Source: Synaphobranchus kaupii (lineage: Eukaryota; Chordata; Actinopteri; Anguilliformes; Synaphobranchidae). From it: 64,000 nt of DNA. Position numbers and translations under genes: made by a program. Positions 44,974 through 56,976 of the stretch are shown here, in pieces. Below the pieces are notes generated by a model that worked only from the letters and a program-made list of their open reading frames with translations, was not told the DNA's origin and made no database searches. The stretch spans positions 110,713,576 through 110,777,575 of the forward strand of contig CM056376.1 in assembly GCA_029718625.1 (NCBI GenBank), written 5' to 3'. The stretch's first letter is position 1; the number at the start of each line of letters is the position of its first letter.

Positions 44974-46503
44974 CACTACTCACAAAAAACTTAGGGATAT
45001 TTGGCTTTTGGGTGAAATTTATGGAAAATGTAAGTTCACGCTACAGTGATATTATACATATCATGAAAGTAGGGCATTTAAGTAGAAGCATGCAATGGTG
45101 ATTTCCTCATCTCAAACAATTTATTGAAACAAAAGCCAACAACAGTGGTGGGTATACCACAACAAAAATGTCAATGTCTAAATAACTTGTCATGTGCCCT
45201 TGAGCATCAATTACAGCTTGACAACAACGTCTCATGCTGTTCACAAGTCGACTTATTGTCTGCTGAGGCATGGCATCCCACTCTTCTTGAAGGGCGGCCC
45301 TCAGGTCATTGAGGTTCTGGGTACAGAGTTACGAGCCTCTACACGGTGAGTCAGCTGATCCCATAGGTTTTCTATGGGATTCAGGTCTGGAGAAAGTGCA
45401 GGCCACTCCATTTGAGGTACCCCAGTCTCCAGCAGCCTTTCCCTAATGATGCGACCTCGATGAGCTGGAGCATTGTTGTCCATGAAGATGAAATTAGGCC
45501 TGTGTTGTTCATGCAGGGGCACAATGACTGGATTAATGATGTTATTCAGGTAGTATGGGCTTGTCACTGTACCATTCACAAAGTGTAGGGCAGTTCTGTA
45601 TTGACTAGACACACCTGCCCACACTGTAACACCGCCACCACCAAAGGGTCGTCTGGTGACAACAGTGGCTGATGCATAGCGCTCTCCTTGACGTCTCCAA
45701 CATCATTGGCGGCCATCATTTCTGCTCAACGTGAATCGACTTTCAACAGAGAACAGCACTGAGGCCCACTGGTCCCTCGTCCAGCGTAAATGCTCCCTGG
45801 CCCATGCAAGACGATGACGCCTGTGCCTGGTGGTGTGGTCAGGTACCCTTGCAGGTCGTCTAGCACGCAGACCACGCTGATGTAAACGGTTTCGAATGGT
45901 CTGACGTGACACTTGGGTGCCTCTCACCTCCCTTAAATGTGCCTGGAGTTGAGTGGCATTCATCATACGGTTCCGCAGGGCACTGTTCACAATGAAGCGG
46001 TCATCAGTGTGGGATGTGGCCAAAGGACGTCCACTTCTATGCCTTTCTGTGACTCTTCCAGTCTCTCTGTATCTCTGTTGCAACCTGCTGATGACACTCT
46101 GTGACACTCTAAGCTCAGTGGCCACTTCCCTCTGAGAACATCCTGTTTGAAGCCTCGCAATGGCGAGGTACTGTTGATCAATTGTTAGGTGTCGTCTTGG
46201 TCTCATGATGTCAAAATGTGAACAGCATTATGAAGAGGACTGTTTAAATACCAATTCTAATTGAACCAGGAAATGTATTGGTCGATTCATGGATCAAACA
46301 CCTGTTGTGAATTTTGCCGTTCAGCTCCTTGTTAGAGAACAGCAAGTTGTGCAAAAAGTACTGAAACATTGAATAGTTGGACATGTGCATTCAAAAGTTT
46401 AGAGAAGGTCAAATTAATTTCACCTGTAAAGGTTATAGTGCATTTTAGGTTCATCCTGAAATTTCACCCGAAGCCGAATATCCCTAACTTTTTGTGAGTA
46501 GTG
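44974..46503 (-). mobile_element. Tc1/mariner-like element, copy B
   Basis: 1530 bp flanked by TA. Terminal repeats are the same as copy A (28294-29833), here starting CACTACTCACAAAAAACTTA on the left. It carries the same transposase with fewer indels. Confidence 0.94.
45180..46206 (-). pseudogene. Tc1-like transposase, copy B (one in-frame stop, one frameshift)
   Basis: Reads MRPRRHLTIDQQYLAIARLQ through SRNDGRQ, then a TGA at 45703-45705 where copy A has CGA (Arg), a CpG-type change. The same frame continues with [27 protein letters not shown] and [14 protein letters not shown]. The first catalytic Asp is replaced (FSVES for FSDES in copy A). A 1-base loss in AACTCTGTACC near 45320 shifts the C-terminus. 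It is inactive. Confidence 0.92.
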
Positions 46504-47280
46504 TATATAAATAATTAAATAATACAGTCAAGATCTAGTGGAAAAGTACTGAAGATGGGGGTGACGAGAGGATGCAGGATAGTTCCCTATCAACAAGGAT
46601 GAGAGCATCTAGCACACCAGTCAAAACAGGAATGTTTCCCTCCTGTGTTCCATAACTAAGCAGTTGTACCTATAACAATAGATAAGATGGATCATGCTGA
46701 CCGAACAGGCCGGAGAATAATAAAAATAAGGGAAATTAAGGAAAATTACATGGTCTGATTAAAAGGCACATGAGAAGTCACAAACTATTTTATTTGGTAG
46801 ATCAAGAGTGCCCCCAAGCGCATAGGGTAGGAACTGGTCATATAACATGTCTATTTTTCACCTAATTTGTTATTGGATAAAATAAGATATGACGAAAGGG
46901 TGTCACCGCACATTATTGATGTATTAGTTACGTAGAGGAGGAGTTATGATATTATATAAACTAATGTTTTTGTTCGGGGAATTCCTAATCCTCTGCGTAG
47001 GCTAAAGGACTTCCCGTTGAATCGACGTTTTAATAAAAGATTAAATTTAATAGAAGACTCTGCTATTTCCTTCATCTTCATCTTGAGAATTCTTCAACTC
47101 AAAAACCCATCTCAAATTGAACCTAATGAGGAGAGAGTAAAGGACTGCCCTCCGCACCATCCACATCCTCATTCATTCAATCCGATTCCGCAATTACCTC
47201 GTCAATTACCGCAGGAACCCCATACACTCCCCGTGAACATGTTACATAATCCTGTTACAAATGGTCAAATCTGACACTCT
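46504..47280. other. Unassigned; possible LTR-like segment at its end
   Basis: TATATAA at 46954 and AATAAA at 47032 are 78 bases apart, a spacing seen in retroviral-type LTRs, but no inverted ends, partner LTR or gag/pol frame is visible. Confidence 0.25.
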
Positions 47281-47626
47281 TGGATGTGGGTACACTACCT
47301 CTTCACACTACGCTACAGTCTCAGTCCTGTTTTCTCTTTGGATGTGGGTACACTACCTTTTCACACTACGCTACAGTCTCCATCCTGTTTTTCCTTAGGA
47401 GGTACACTACCTTTTCACACTACACTGCAGTCTCTGTCCTGTTTTCCCTTAGGAGGTACATTACCTTTTCACACTACACTGCAGTCTCCATCCTGTTTTT
47501 CCTTAGGAGGTACATTACCTTTTCACACTACGCTGCAGTCTCCGTCCTGTTTTTCCCGTTGGATGCGAGTAGGCTACACTACCTTTTCACAGTACGCTAC
47601 AATCTCAGTCCCGTTTTTCCCTTTCC
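47281..47626. repeat. Minisatellite, 54-65 bp unit, about 6 copies
   Basis: Units share TACACTACCTTTTCACACTA, then GCTACAGTCTC and TCCTGTTTTTCCTT. The first two and last units begin TGGATG; the middle ones begin AGGAGG. Confidence 0.93.
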
Positions 47627-47896
47627 AAACCCCCCTATGGATATCTCACCTCCTTATCTGCCGCCCTCTCCCATATGGACAAAAATTCTGTAAAATCACA
47701 TGATTCTTATTTGTTGTGTCTGAATCATGCAGGTTAAATATATGTTATCCAACACACATATACAATACTTATAAAAATTCAAAATTATTGAATTATTGAA
47801 TAAAAAATTATTTTGGTCAGACTTATAGGAGCTACACAGTTTTAAGACTTATGAGTTACAAAATGTAGGAACATAAGAAAACTATGTTTAGACATA

Positions 47897-49067
47897 CAGT
47901 CGCGGCCACTATTATTGGCACCCCCTGTAAAGATGAGCAAAAAGGGTTATAAAAAATTCACCGTTTGGTGAATTAGCTTAATCTCACACTGAAAAAACAA
48001 GAAGAATCCAACCTTTAAGTGACGTTAATTTATTATGAGAAAAAAAAATCCCACATCAAGAAATAATTATTTTTAACAAAACCACATTGGCCACAATTAT
48101 TGGCACCCCCTGCATTTATATATAGAATAAAGTAATAATTTTTCATATTTGGTCACATATCCTTTGCATGCCATGACTTCCTGATGTCTGTGACCCAACA
48201 ACATCAAAAGACTCTTGATATCTTATTTTCTGGTACTCTTACAAGCGATACTATAACATCTCTGCATTTGAATGGATCTCTATGGGAATTGGGGGGTGGG
48301 TCTAGATTTAGCTGTAAATTACACTGGAACAGTATGGAACACATGGTTGGCTAAATGGCTGTAAGTCATCAAGGGTCTGACGTATCAAACAAGCTTTAAT
48401 CCATCACTCTGTTGCCAGATATGCAGTAGATATGGATGAATAACTTGAAGGGTTTCTTCTCCTGACTTATTTTTCCATAGAGTTCAATAGGAAAATTTGT
48501 CAGGAGAAACAACCCTTAAAGTGATCCATCCATATCTACTGCATATCTGGCAGCAGAGTGATTGTTTAAGGCTTGTTTGATACCTCAGACCCTTGTTGAC
48601 TTACAGCCATTTTACGAACCATGTATTCCATACTGTTCCAGCATAATTTACAGCTAAATCTAGTCCCACCCCCCAATTCCCATAGAGATCCATTCAAATG
48701 CAGAGATGTTATAGTATCGCTTGTAAGAGTACCAGAAAATAAGATATCAAGAGTCTTTTGATGTTGTTGGGTCACAGACATCAGGAAGTCATGGCATGCA
48801 AAGGATATGTGACCAAATATTAAAAATTATTACTTTATTCTATATATAAATGCAGGGGTGCCAATAATTGTGGCCAATGTGGTTTTGTTAAAAATAATTA
48901 TTTCTTGATGTGGGATTTTTTTTTCTCATAATAAATTAACGTCAATTAAAGGTTGGATTCTTCTTATTTTTTCAGTGTGAGATTAAGCTAATTCACCAAA
49001 CGGTGAATTTTTTATAACCCTTTTTGCTCATCTTTACAGGGGGTGCCAATAATAGTGGCCGCGACTG
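47897..49067. mobile_element. 1.17-kb near-perfect palindrome: inverted-dimer Tc1-like element
   Basis: Flanked by TA. Both ends read CAGTCGCGGCCACTATTATT inward, and the two arms (about 585 bp each, centre near 48482) match almost base for base. Each arm holds an outer and an inner direct repeat (CACTATTATTGGCACCCC and CACAATTATTGGCACCCC), the IR/DR layout, followed by the 3' end of a transposase frame encoded toward the outside (RHQEVMACKGYVTKY then stop). It thus looks like two Tc1 3' ends joined tail to tail. Confidence 0.92.
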
Positions 49068-49282
49068 TATATGTTGTACATACCAGTGACAAGTAGGTTG
49101 TAAAAAGTATAAGAAATATAAGAAAAAGTTTCACAATCAAGCAAAAAATCATCAGTTACTCAAACATTAAGACCAACAGGCAAATTAATCAATAATGATA
49201 TTTATTAGCGTATTCATACATAATAAAACACATGAAAACTATATAAATAATTCATGACTTGTTAATTATTACTTTAATATTC

Positions 49283-49692
49283 AGGGTCATTCCATGTCAT
49301 TTCACCCAAAAAAGTGGATTTATACAAACCACCATTTCAGATAGTTCTGAAATGTTTCCTGTAGTTAGAAACAGATAAGATAAGGATTCATGTAACATTA
49401 TTTTCTAGAAATATATAATTTGATTTGTGAGATATCAAGCTAAATGAGGCACCCAAGTTTAACATTTTATTTTGGTATAGGGTTCACATAATATCCTGTA
49501 AATTGCAGCTACCCAACATCCTGTTTGCACCAAACTGCTTTGGGTGAAATCAATTAGTATGATTTATTTGAGATCAAAAGATATTTCCACAAAACAATGT
49601 TACATGAATGCTTATCTTAACAGTTTCTAACTACCCGGAAACATTTCTGAGATATTGGGTGTCATAGGGTGTGAAATAACATGGACTGATCC
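49283..49692. repeat. Hairpin MITE, about 410 bp
   Basis: Left end AGGGTCATTCCATGTCATTT and right end AAATAACATGGACTGATCC are inverted, and the interior (AGTTAGAAACAGATAAGATA against TATCTTAACAGTTTCTAACT) also pairs, so nearly the whole unit can fold. Confidence 0.8.
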
Positions 49693-50093
49693 TTCATTTA
49701 CTTTTTTTCACAGCCAGGGTACATATAACTAAACAAATTAATATTTTTTATACAAAGATGTTATACGTAAGCTGCACAATGATGAACAGTTTTCATTGCT
49801 TTCTTGTTTTTAGAAAATTACACTGTTTTCATATAAAGTTCATAGAAAATAATAAATAGGGGTTTACCTTAAATTTCTGTCCATGAATATGATATAAATA
49901 CATTTTCAAGGGTATTCCTGTAGTGCATAGAACCAAAAATAAGATTTTCATATTTGTATACCAAAACTTTATATAAATGATCCATAATAAATTAGCAAAT
50001 ATCTTTCCAAAGCTGGTAAGAATATACAAAATACCAGAATAAATGGACTAATGTGTCTGGATGTTCTCAACAAAAACAACAATTAACATCTAC

Positions 50094-50285
50094 ACTGAGC
50101 ACCATAATTCATTGGACAGTGACACATTTTTTGTTATTTTGGTTTTGTATTCTAGCACTTTGAGTTTAAAAGGATACAAGTGTTGAAGTGCAGACTGTCA
50201 GCTTTAATTTGAGGGTATTTTCATCGATTTCGGATGAAACGTTTAGAAATTATAGAACCTTTAGTACATAGTCAAAACAGATTTT
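50094..50285. mobile_element. Tc1-like terminal region, CAGTGAGCACC family
   Basis: CACTGAGCACCATAATTCAT then TTTGAGTTTAAAAGGATACA and TATAGAACCTTTAGTACATA, the same terminal region as at 856 and 52930. The other end is not found. Confidence 0.8.
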
Positions 50286-51086
50286 TCCTACCAACAGGCT
50301 ATCAAAAAGAGACATATGTTGTCACTTGTGACACTTCCTAAAAGCACAAGTGCACCAGAAGGCATAGTATCAAATACTGTTGCAAATACTTTTGGAGTAA
50401 CATGGATATTTAACCATTGTTATCCAATAATTGACATACCAAAATAATATTCTCATCATACCACGTCTTAATAAACAATTACTTATTTTTGCACAAAATA
50501 TCCATATTATTAGGTTTTATGTGCATTATGTATATACATGTATATATAATATTTATTATTTATCTTACAATATTAATAGTACTACATTTTAGGACCACAC
50601 TCCTGCCCTGTAGGTGGCGGTAATGCACCAAAAGCTGCTTTGTAAATCGCCAATAAAAAACAAAGAAGAAAAATACCTGTTTTCCTATTAGTTTAAAAAG
50701 AAAAGGGCGCCGGATGCACCGGTTTGGATTCAACTGTCGGTGGTTTATTGCCTGTTTAACGTTACCCATGGCCATATAAAAGGGATATATTCGATTTTAT
50801 TGGAGTAAGAGGGACATTCGTATCGCCTTAAATGTCTGCTGCAGAAGAATGACATTTCGGAATTCAAAAATGCCTTAAAATCTTGAGAAAACATGGCAAG
50901 GTAAGTTAATGTTATTGCTAGCAAAGTTAGCTGTTTCATGTTTACTGATTTCAAATCGGCTAAGAAGTTCACGTTCATTTCAGCTGACACCCAATTAGTC
51001 AAACGGTATGAGCTTTAGCCAATTTGCTGGTCCGAATCATGCACTTAGTTGGCTATTGATAGCTAGCTAGCTTGCGGTCTCCAAAG
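50286..51086. other. Unassigned, with a fish dispersed repeat tail
   Basis: GTAGGTGGCGGTAATGCACC at 50611 followed by CGCCAATAAAAAACAAAGAA resembles a repeat tail seen in many vertebrate genomes. An ATGGCAAG|GTAAGT at 50893 looks like an exon end but has no supporting frame. Confidence 0.4.
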
Positions 51087-52331
51087 TTCAAAAAGTTTTC
51101 CAAGCCATTGGTCGGTGCCATTCGACAGGGTTTGAAGAACCAGCTCTTTGGAGACCCAGCACTAGTAGCAGCTGTCATCAAGACGTCCTGGACCAAAGAT
51201 TAAACTGTCTTCAAAAATGGTAATGGTAAAAATGGTCTTTTGAACAGATTATTTATTTTTAAATAACTGTATAGGGGTGTTCATTCAACTGTGCAGTGAC
51301 AACAATTAATTAATTCAACCTCACATTAAAGCTGCAGTATATAAGTTGAGCATGCTTTGTTTACACTTTAATGAATGATAAATACCCACTACTTCTTGAA
51401 GAATATAACTTAAATACCTAATGAGCTTAGAACAACTGTCATCATATAGTAGACCACAGTATAAGGGTATTTTTTTCAGGGGCAATTCGTCAGACTATGA
51501 ACTCTGGTTAGAGAAACATTTTTACAAATTCCCCAAACCTATCTTCAGAGTAGTAAATCTGAGGATAGGTTTGGTTCTGGGGTGTGGTAAAAATGCTTCC
51601 CTAACGACAAAGTTCATGGTCTGGCCTCCGGGTGCCAGGTCTGATTGCCGATGACTTTACCTGACTATTTTTAACATCTCTTGAATCTAATTATTATGAT
51701 TTCAAATTTAAATAAAAACATAAACTACAGAATAAAATGCCTTTATATGGTGGTCTCGATCATGAGGCGTTTATAAGTTTCATTTTTCAATGAGGGAGTA
51801 TTTAATTAATTTGAAATGTGTAAGCAAAGAATGCAGAAGTTATGTCCTGCAGCTTTAAGAGGCAGGGGGTGTGTCAACAATAAATGTATGTATTTATTGC
51901 CATATAAGCCCCACTCCATTCTTCTTATTGACTGAAAAATATGTATATTGATCATTGACTAATTATGGTCAATTTCTGCATGTGTATGGGACATGCATTG
52001 TTTTTCAGGACTGGTCCTGGACTACATCAATGTGGAAATGGAGTCCTTGCAGCCCCTCAGGGATGTTCATACCAGCTCTTCTGATGATGGTGACTTTCTC
52101 ATCCAAGTCTAATGCACGAAGTACCAAAGAACTTCAGGGACATTTGGCCTGCTCTGTTGTCCACACTGATCTGCTGAAGACCTTCTCCTCCGTATGCAAG
52201 GTGTCCATCTAGTTAAACACACCCCTTCCTGCCTCAGTTGCATCTGAAAGACTATTAGTTAGCCCCAGGAGAGCCAGGATGGACTCTAGAAATTTAGAAA
52301 ATCAGCTTCTGCTAAAGCTCAACAGAAGCTT
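51087..52331 (+). pseudogene. Decayed hAT transposase (ZBED-like), 3' half in two blocks
   Basis: Block 1 (51087-51225) reads KPLVGAIRQGLKNQLFGDPA, LVAAVIKTSWTKD then stop. Block 2 (about 52008-52331) continues LDYINVEMES and ends with VSI, stop, LNTPLPASVASERLLVS then DSRNLENQLLLKLN. The last part is the hAT dimerisation signature (LNTPLPASxxxERLFS..). Between the blocks, GTAATG (51220) and TTTTTCAG (52000-52007) could be splice sites, and a TTAA MITE sits inside. Stops and shifts rule out an intact product. Confidence 0.82.
51329..51854. mobile_element. TTAA-flanked MITE inside the hAT remnant
   Basis: 526 bp between TTAA at 51325-51328 and 51855-51858. Ends are AGCTGCAGTATATAAGTT and, on the other strand, AGCTGCAGGACATAACTT. 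TTAA duplication is typical of piggyBac-like transposition, though the terminal bases are not CCC. Confidence 0.8.
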
Positions 52332-52806
52332 TTTACAGCTTTGAATCAAAACATCTTGGAAAAAAGGGCTTGACAGTCAGATTCTGTATAGCCTGAGAGT
52401 TTCTTCTGAAGAGATTTAAACTTAGGGATAGTTTACGCATGTAAAGGGGTAGTTCACCCACATTGCACAATTTTATAATGGCTGTCTTACATTGTGGTCT
52501 ATGGGCTTGTAGTGTTCACAGATTGCCTCTTGACTTCTGCTTTCAAGTGGCTAATGTATATATGTAATTTTAGGGTCCCAGCACTTTAGGGCCTCGTAGG
52601 CAAGACAGCTATTACAGAAGTATGCCATTTGACTATCACTTGAAACAATGCTTCTACACAAGTTCAACCCTCATACTGAATTAAGGTTATTTATTTTCCC
52701 TTTTCATTGCAAATCTAACAGATTCTCGATATTATTCACATTGTTGTATTCTGCAATTGTGCTGTAGGATTGTAGGATGCAAGTCAATGCACTCTTGTCC
52801 TCCGTA

Positions 52807-52921
<115 letters not shown>

Positions 52922-52929
52922 TATATATA

Positions 52930-53630
52930 CAGTGAGCACCATAATTCATTGGACAGTGACACATTTTTTGTTATTTTGGTTCTGTATTCTAGCACTAGAG
53001 TTTGAACGGATACACTGTCAGCTTTAATTTGAAGGTATTTTCATCCATATCAGATGAACCGCTTAGAAATTATAGAACCTTTTGTGCATAGTCCCCCCCC
53101 CCCCCAGTTTCAGACATCAAAAAATATTGGACAGTTTAACATAATGTAGAATAAAGTAATCATTTTTCATATTTGGTCACATATCCTTTGCATGCCATGA
53201 CTTCCTAATTTCTGTGACCCAACAATATCAAAAGACTCTTGATATCTTATTTTCTGGTACTCTTACAAGCGATACTATAAATTCTCTGCATTTTAATTGA
53301 TCTCTATGGGAATTGGGGGCTGGGACTAGATTTAGCAATAAATTATGCTGGAACAGTATGGAATACATGATTGGCAAAATGGCTGCAACTCATCAAGGGT
53401 CTGATGTATCGAACAAGCCTCAAACCATCACTCTGCTGCCAGAAATGCAGTAGATATGGATGGATCACTTTAAGAGTTTTCTTTTCCAGACAAATTTTCC
53501 TATTGAAAAATAAGTCAGGAGAAAAAAAAACCCTTCAAGTTATCCATCCATATCTACTGTATTTCTGGCAGCAGAGTGATGATTCAAGGCTTGTTTGATA
53601 TGTCAGAACCTTGATGACTGTGTCATGAAC
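52930..53630. mobile_element. Tc1-like terminal region plus foldback unit, right end truncated
   Basis: CAGTGAGCACCATAATTCAT after TATA, then a C-run, ATCAAAAAATATTGGACAG and the foldback (CATATTTGGTCACATATCCT, ATCTCTATGGGAATTGG). The return arm is recognisable to about 53620 and then lost. It is the same composite as at 15964. Confidence 0.85.
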
Positions 53631-53640
53631 AAAAAAAAAA

Positions 53641-54826
53641 AAGGGGGGGGGGTCTATTATACTATTTAAGTCATTCCTCTCCACAAATTGAGTATCTTGC
53701 ATAGAATGCAGCCCAAGCCTGCTTGACCAGTGGAAATATGTGTGACTTTTATCTTGGTGAGTGATGCCACTTCCTGCCGGGAAGGCAGTTCATCCAGTTT
53801 GTGACATGTTTTCCCCCTCAAATTGAGTTACCCATTAGTTTGCCATGTGATGGTGGTAATGTTGCTACTGAATGAAACTTTTTTTTGACCCATGAGGCAC
53901 CGAGGTTCTCATAAAGAGAAAGAAAGACTGGGGACTCCTCTGTGGTGTGGTGAGTTATATTGGCTTTGATTTTCAAATTAATTTATTAATTTATTTGACA
54001 GTTTTTTGGTACAGGAATGGAGGCTTGCCCCTTGTACTCCCCTGTAATGCTCTCCTCCTTTCCTAAATCAGATTTTGTTCTGTTTACAGAATGGATCAAA
54101 ATTAAACTAAGTAAAGTAAGTAAGATCTCTGTGATAGTACACCAGAAGGTCATTTATTTTGAGATGTTATTATTTTTTATCAATATTGAAGAAGAGAGAT
54201 TAACTTTTGGAGTAGTGACGTGCCTCACACTACAGTTGAGCAGTTGAGTAAAAAATAAAAATAGGCAATTTGAGTGCATTAGAGGTCTGTGTGTATCTAC
54301 TGCAGTCGCCTGATTCATCTAATTTGAACAGAGACTGCTATCATGCTGTGAAAGCAGTATTCCAATGTGTTGTAAACAGGATAGTTTCTGTAGGAATTCC
54401 ATCCTCAGTCTGTGTTCCTTCCTTGTTTGGGCGCTGCATAAACCTGTTGAATCTGAGGGCTTCCAAGGACAGAACTTTGTTTATCCAGCAAGTTCTAGAG
54501 CTCAGTCTAAAGCAAGGGCAGTCCACCAAGTTCCATGGAACTGATAAAGAGTATTTGTTGTGATGTTTGTTAAACCTTACTGTGTGTTCTGTGTTGTAAG
54601 TCCTTGTACAATAGCATCTGCTAAAGACAATTGACCTATCACTAAGTCCCGCCCCTCTTGGTTAATGTTCCAAACTCAGACAAACAATTGATTTCAAATC
54701 AGAACTTTACAGTGCAAACAATGGCCACGGTGGCACTTTCCGAGATACACGGGTAACGTTCATTTTGGAAAACCGAGAGAGATTTCCTCAAAGCAGGCAG
54801 AAAGGTTTGAAATATGGAATTGAGCA
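53641..54826. other. Unassigned stretch
   Basis: No gene recognised. TTGTAAGTCCTTGTACAATA with GCATCTGCTAAAG at about 54594-54626 resembles a SINE/LINE tail of fish genomes. Confidence 0.45.
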
Positions 54827-55176
54827 GTATGTCCATCCATCCATCCATTATCTAAACCCGCTTATTCCTGGTCAGGGTCGCGGGGGTGCTGGAGCCTATC
54901 CCAGCATGCATTGGGCAAGAGGCAGGAATACACCCTGGACAGGCTGCCAATCCATCACAGGGCACAAACAGTCACAACACTCATACCTATGGGCAATTTA
55001 GAGTCTCCAATTAGCCTAATCTGCATGTCTTTGGACTGTGGGAGGAAACCGGAGGACCCGGAGGGAAACCCACGCGGACACAGGAGAACATGCAAACTCC
55101 ACACAGAAAGTCCCTCGGCCGGGATTCAAACTCAGTACCTTCTTGCTGTGAGGTGACACTGCACCACCGTGCCACA
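54827..55176. repeat. Dispersed fish retroelement fragment with (CATC)n end
   Basis: Starts with CATCCATCCATCC, then ATTATCTAAACCCGCTTATT, GGTCGCGGGGGTGCTGGAGC, ATGCATTGGGC, AATTTAGAGTCTCCAATTAG, TCTGCATGTCTTTGGACTG and ACATGCAAACTCCACACAG. On the minus strand it ends in (GATG)n, the kind of tail seen on RTE-type LINEs and their SINEs. The exact family is not assigned. Confidence 0.75.
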
Positions 55177-56770
55177 TGAGCAGTATGTGCAAGGAGTAAA
55201 AGTGTGTAGAAATTAAAATGTGATTAGAATGGAGGTCAATTAAAGTGTACCACTGGAGAAACTCGCCAGCTAATTACCAATGTTTTTGATAAACAACACT
55301 ATCAAGGAGCAGTGTTGTTCCTGCACTGCAGGTAAGATTAGGCTAATGAACTAACCTAGTTATCATTTACTTTATGAATATAAACCCCCGCAAAGCCAAC
55401 TTTTTAATTTAACTTTTAATTTAACTGTTATTCGACTTCCTTAAAGTCATCCTTGCTGGCTGGCCATATAAGTTGGCTAGCTACCGTGATTTCCTAGCTA
55501 ACGTTACTAACGTTAGCCAGCTGCTCCAACTAGAACCCTAACCGGATATTTCTACGCCTGGATAATTTTTTTACGGTCCCAAAAATTAAGAAAATGTGCG
55601 GGGAATAGAGCCAAAGTGTTAGCGGTATGTTTGTACTGACTCAATACGGGGATGTTTAAAATAAAACCAACAATTTATGGTAAAGAATACGGAGTCTGCG
55701 TTTGTAAATGTTTGCAATGTTTGTGATTAGGTTACAGGATGCAGATGAAAGTTAATGCCAGCTATGATGTAATGTAGGCTACTGTGCTTTAGCTAGCGTG
55801 TGAACCCACTAACCTACAATGCCAACTTTATCTGGAGCAGTTTTCAGAACGGGTTTCATGGTGGGGAAAACCGTGACAGACTGCTGTCCCAGTCGAGTTA
55901 ATTAGCGGTTAGCCAAAAAGACGGTGGTGGTTTGCTCATTTAAGACTATGTAAGATTATTGTAGTTCCTCACTATGGACATTTATAATAAAAGTAGTCTT
56001 GTAAAAATAACATATGTGATTGACTGACCGTCAATATAGTTTATGGCAAAAGCATTACCCTGTGTTCGTCCGTGTGTGGTGATGCAGTGCGTCAAGCTTG
56101 GCTACCGAGCTCAGCTGGTATGCTATCTAGCTGATATTAAATTGAAGATAACTGAATGAACATTAATTATGTGACGAATACCACACATTCAATGCGAATA
56201 AATGACACAGTAAAATCGAGGATGAAAATTAAATGTTATATTATAAAACATTAGCAACTTAAGGAAGTTTACTGCAAGTTTGTTTTGCAAAATGGTGGGT
56301 TTGGTCAGGTCATGGGCTTCTCCACCCTGAACTGTCAATCATACTCTGCATGGATCATGAAGAGCATATCCGGTTGACCCTGCTCCCGACAACGTCACTT
56401 CGGCTCCACGGAGCAGACGCAGTTTGTACAAACGGGGGGCAAAAAAGTCTTCCGGAGACTCAAATCGGTTTTTACGAGTCCGTGGGAAAGCAATGGATGA
56501 CGTCACAGTGACTTTGTCCATATTTTTATACAGTCTATGGTTTCAGTGCACCTTGACCGAACCGCTTGACCGAGGTCAGAACACATAGTAACGGTTGCTA
56601 AAGTATCATTGGACAATTCCTGGTTTGGGGTGGAGCCTAGCGATAGGTTAAATTGACAATCTAAATGCTGGTGACCTCTATTGTCATGCAGTGTCCCTGG
56701 CGTTGTGAGTGACTAAAGGAACTACCTGACAACACATTCAATTCCATACAATTCCATTTTTATTTGTAAT
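55177..56770. other. Unassigned stretch
   Basis: No gene recognised. TACAGTCTATGGTTTCAG near 56530 is a motif common in fish repeats. GTTAGC/AACGTTA words cluster near 55495-55520. Confidence 0.45.
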
Positions 56771-56772
56771 TG

Positions 56773-56976
56773 AAGACCCTGGTGCTAAAAGTACTGAAGT
56801 CAAAAAAATTTCTATTTTGAGAAAATCAAAAGTTTTGCTGTTTTTATGCATTGCTTAGGCACCTTTTCTGTTAACAATATATATAGGGTGGACTTCGCTA
56901 AACAAATGTTTCTCTTGCTCAACTTGAATTGTCTAAAAATGTGACCAGTACTTTTATCACTAGGGTCTTCAATTGC
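56773..56976. repeat. Hairpin MITE with GAAGACYCTGGTGCTAAAAG ends, copy 2
   Basis: Starts GAAGACCCTGGTGCTAAAAG and ends GACCAGTACTTTTATCACTA then GGGTCTTC. Same family as 12079-12322, with the interior in the opposite orientation (TTATGCATTGCTTAGGCACC). Confidence 0.88.

Noticed and set aside
46504..47280. Endogenous retrovirus or LTR element
   Set aside because: Only a TATA-like and a poly(A)-like motif are seen; no paired LTR, primer site or gag/pol frame.
47280..47703. 137- and 139-residue frames at the 47.3-kb minisatellite
   Set aside because: Repetitive frames caused by a tandem repeat whose unit keeps several frames open; no start context or family.
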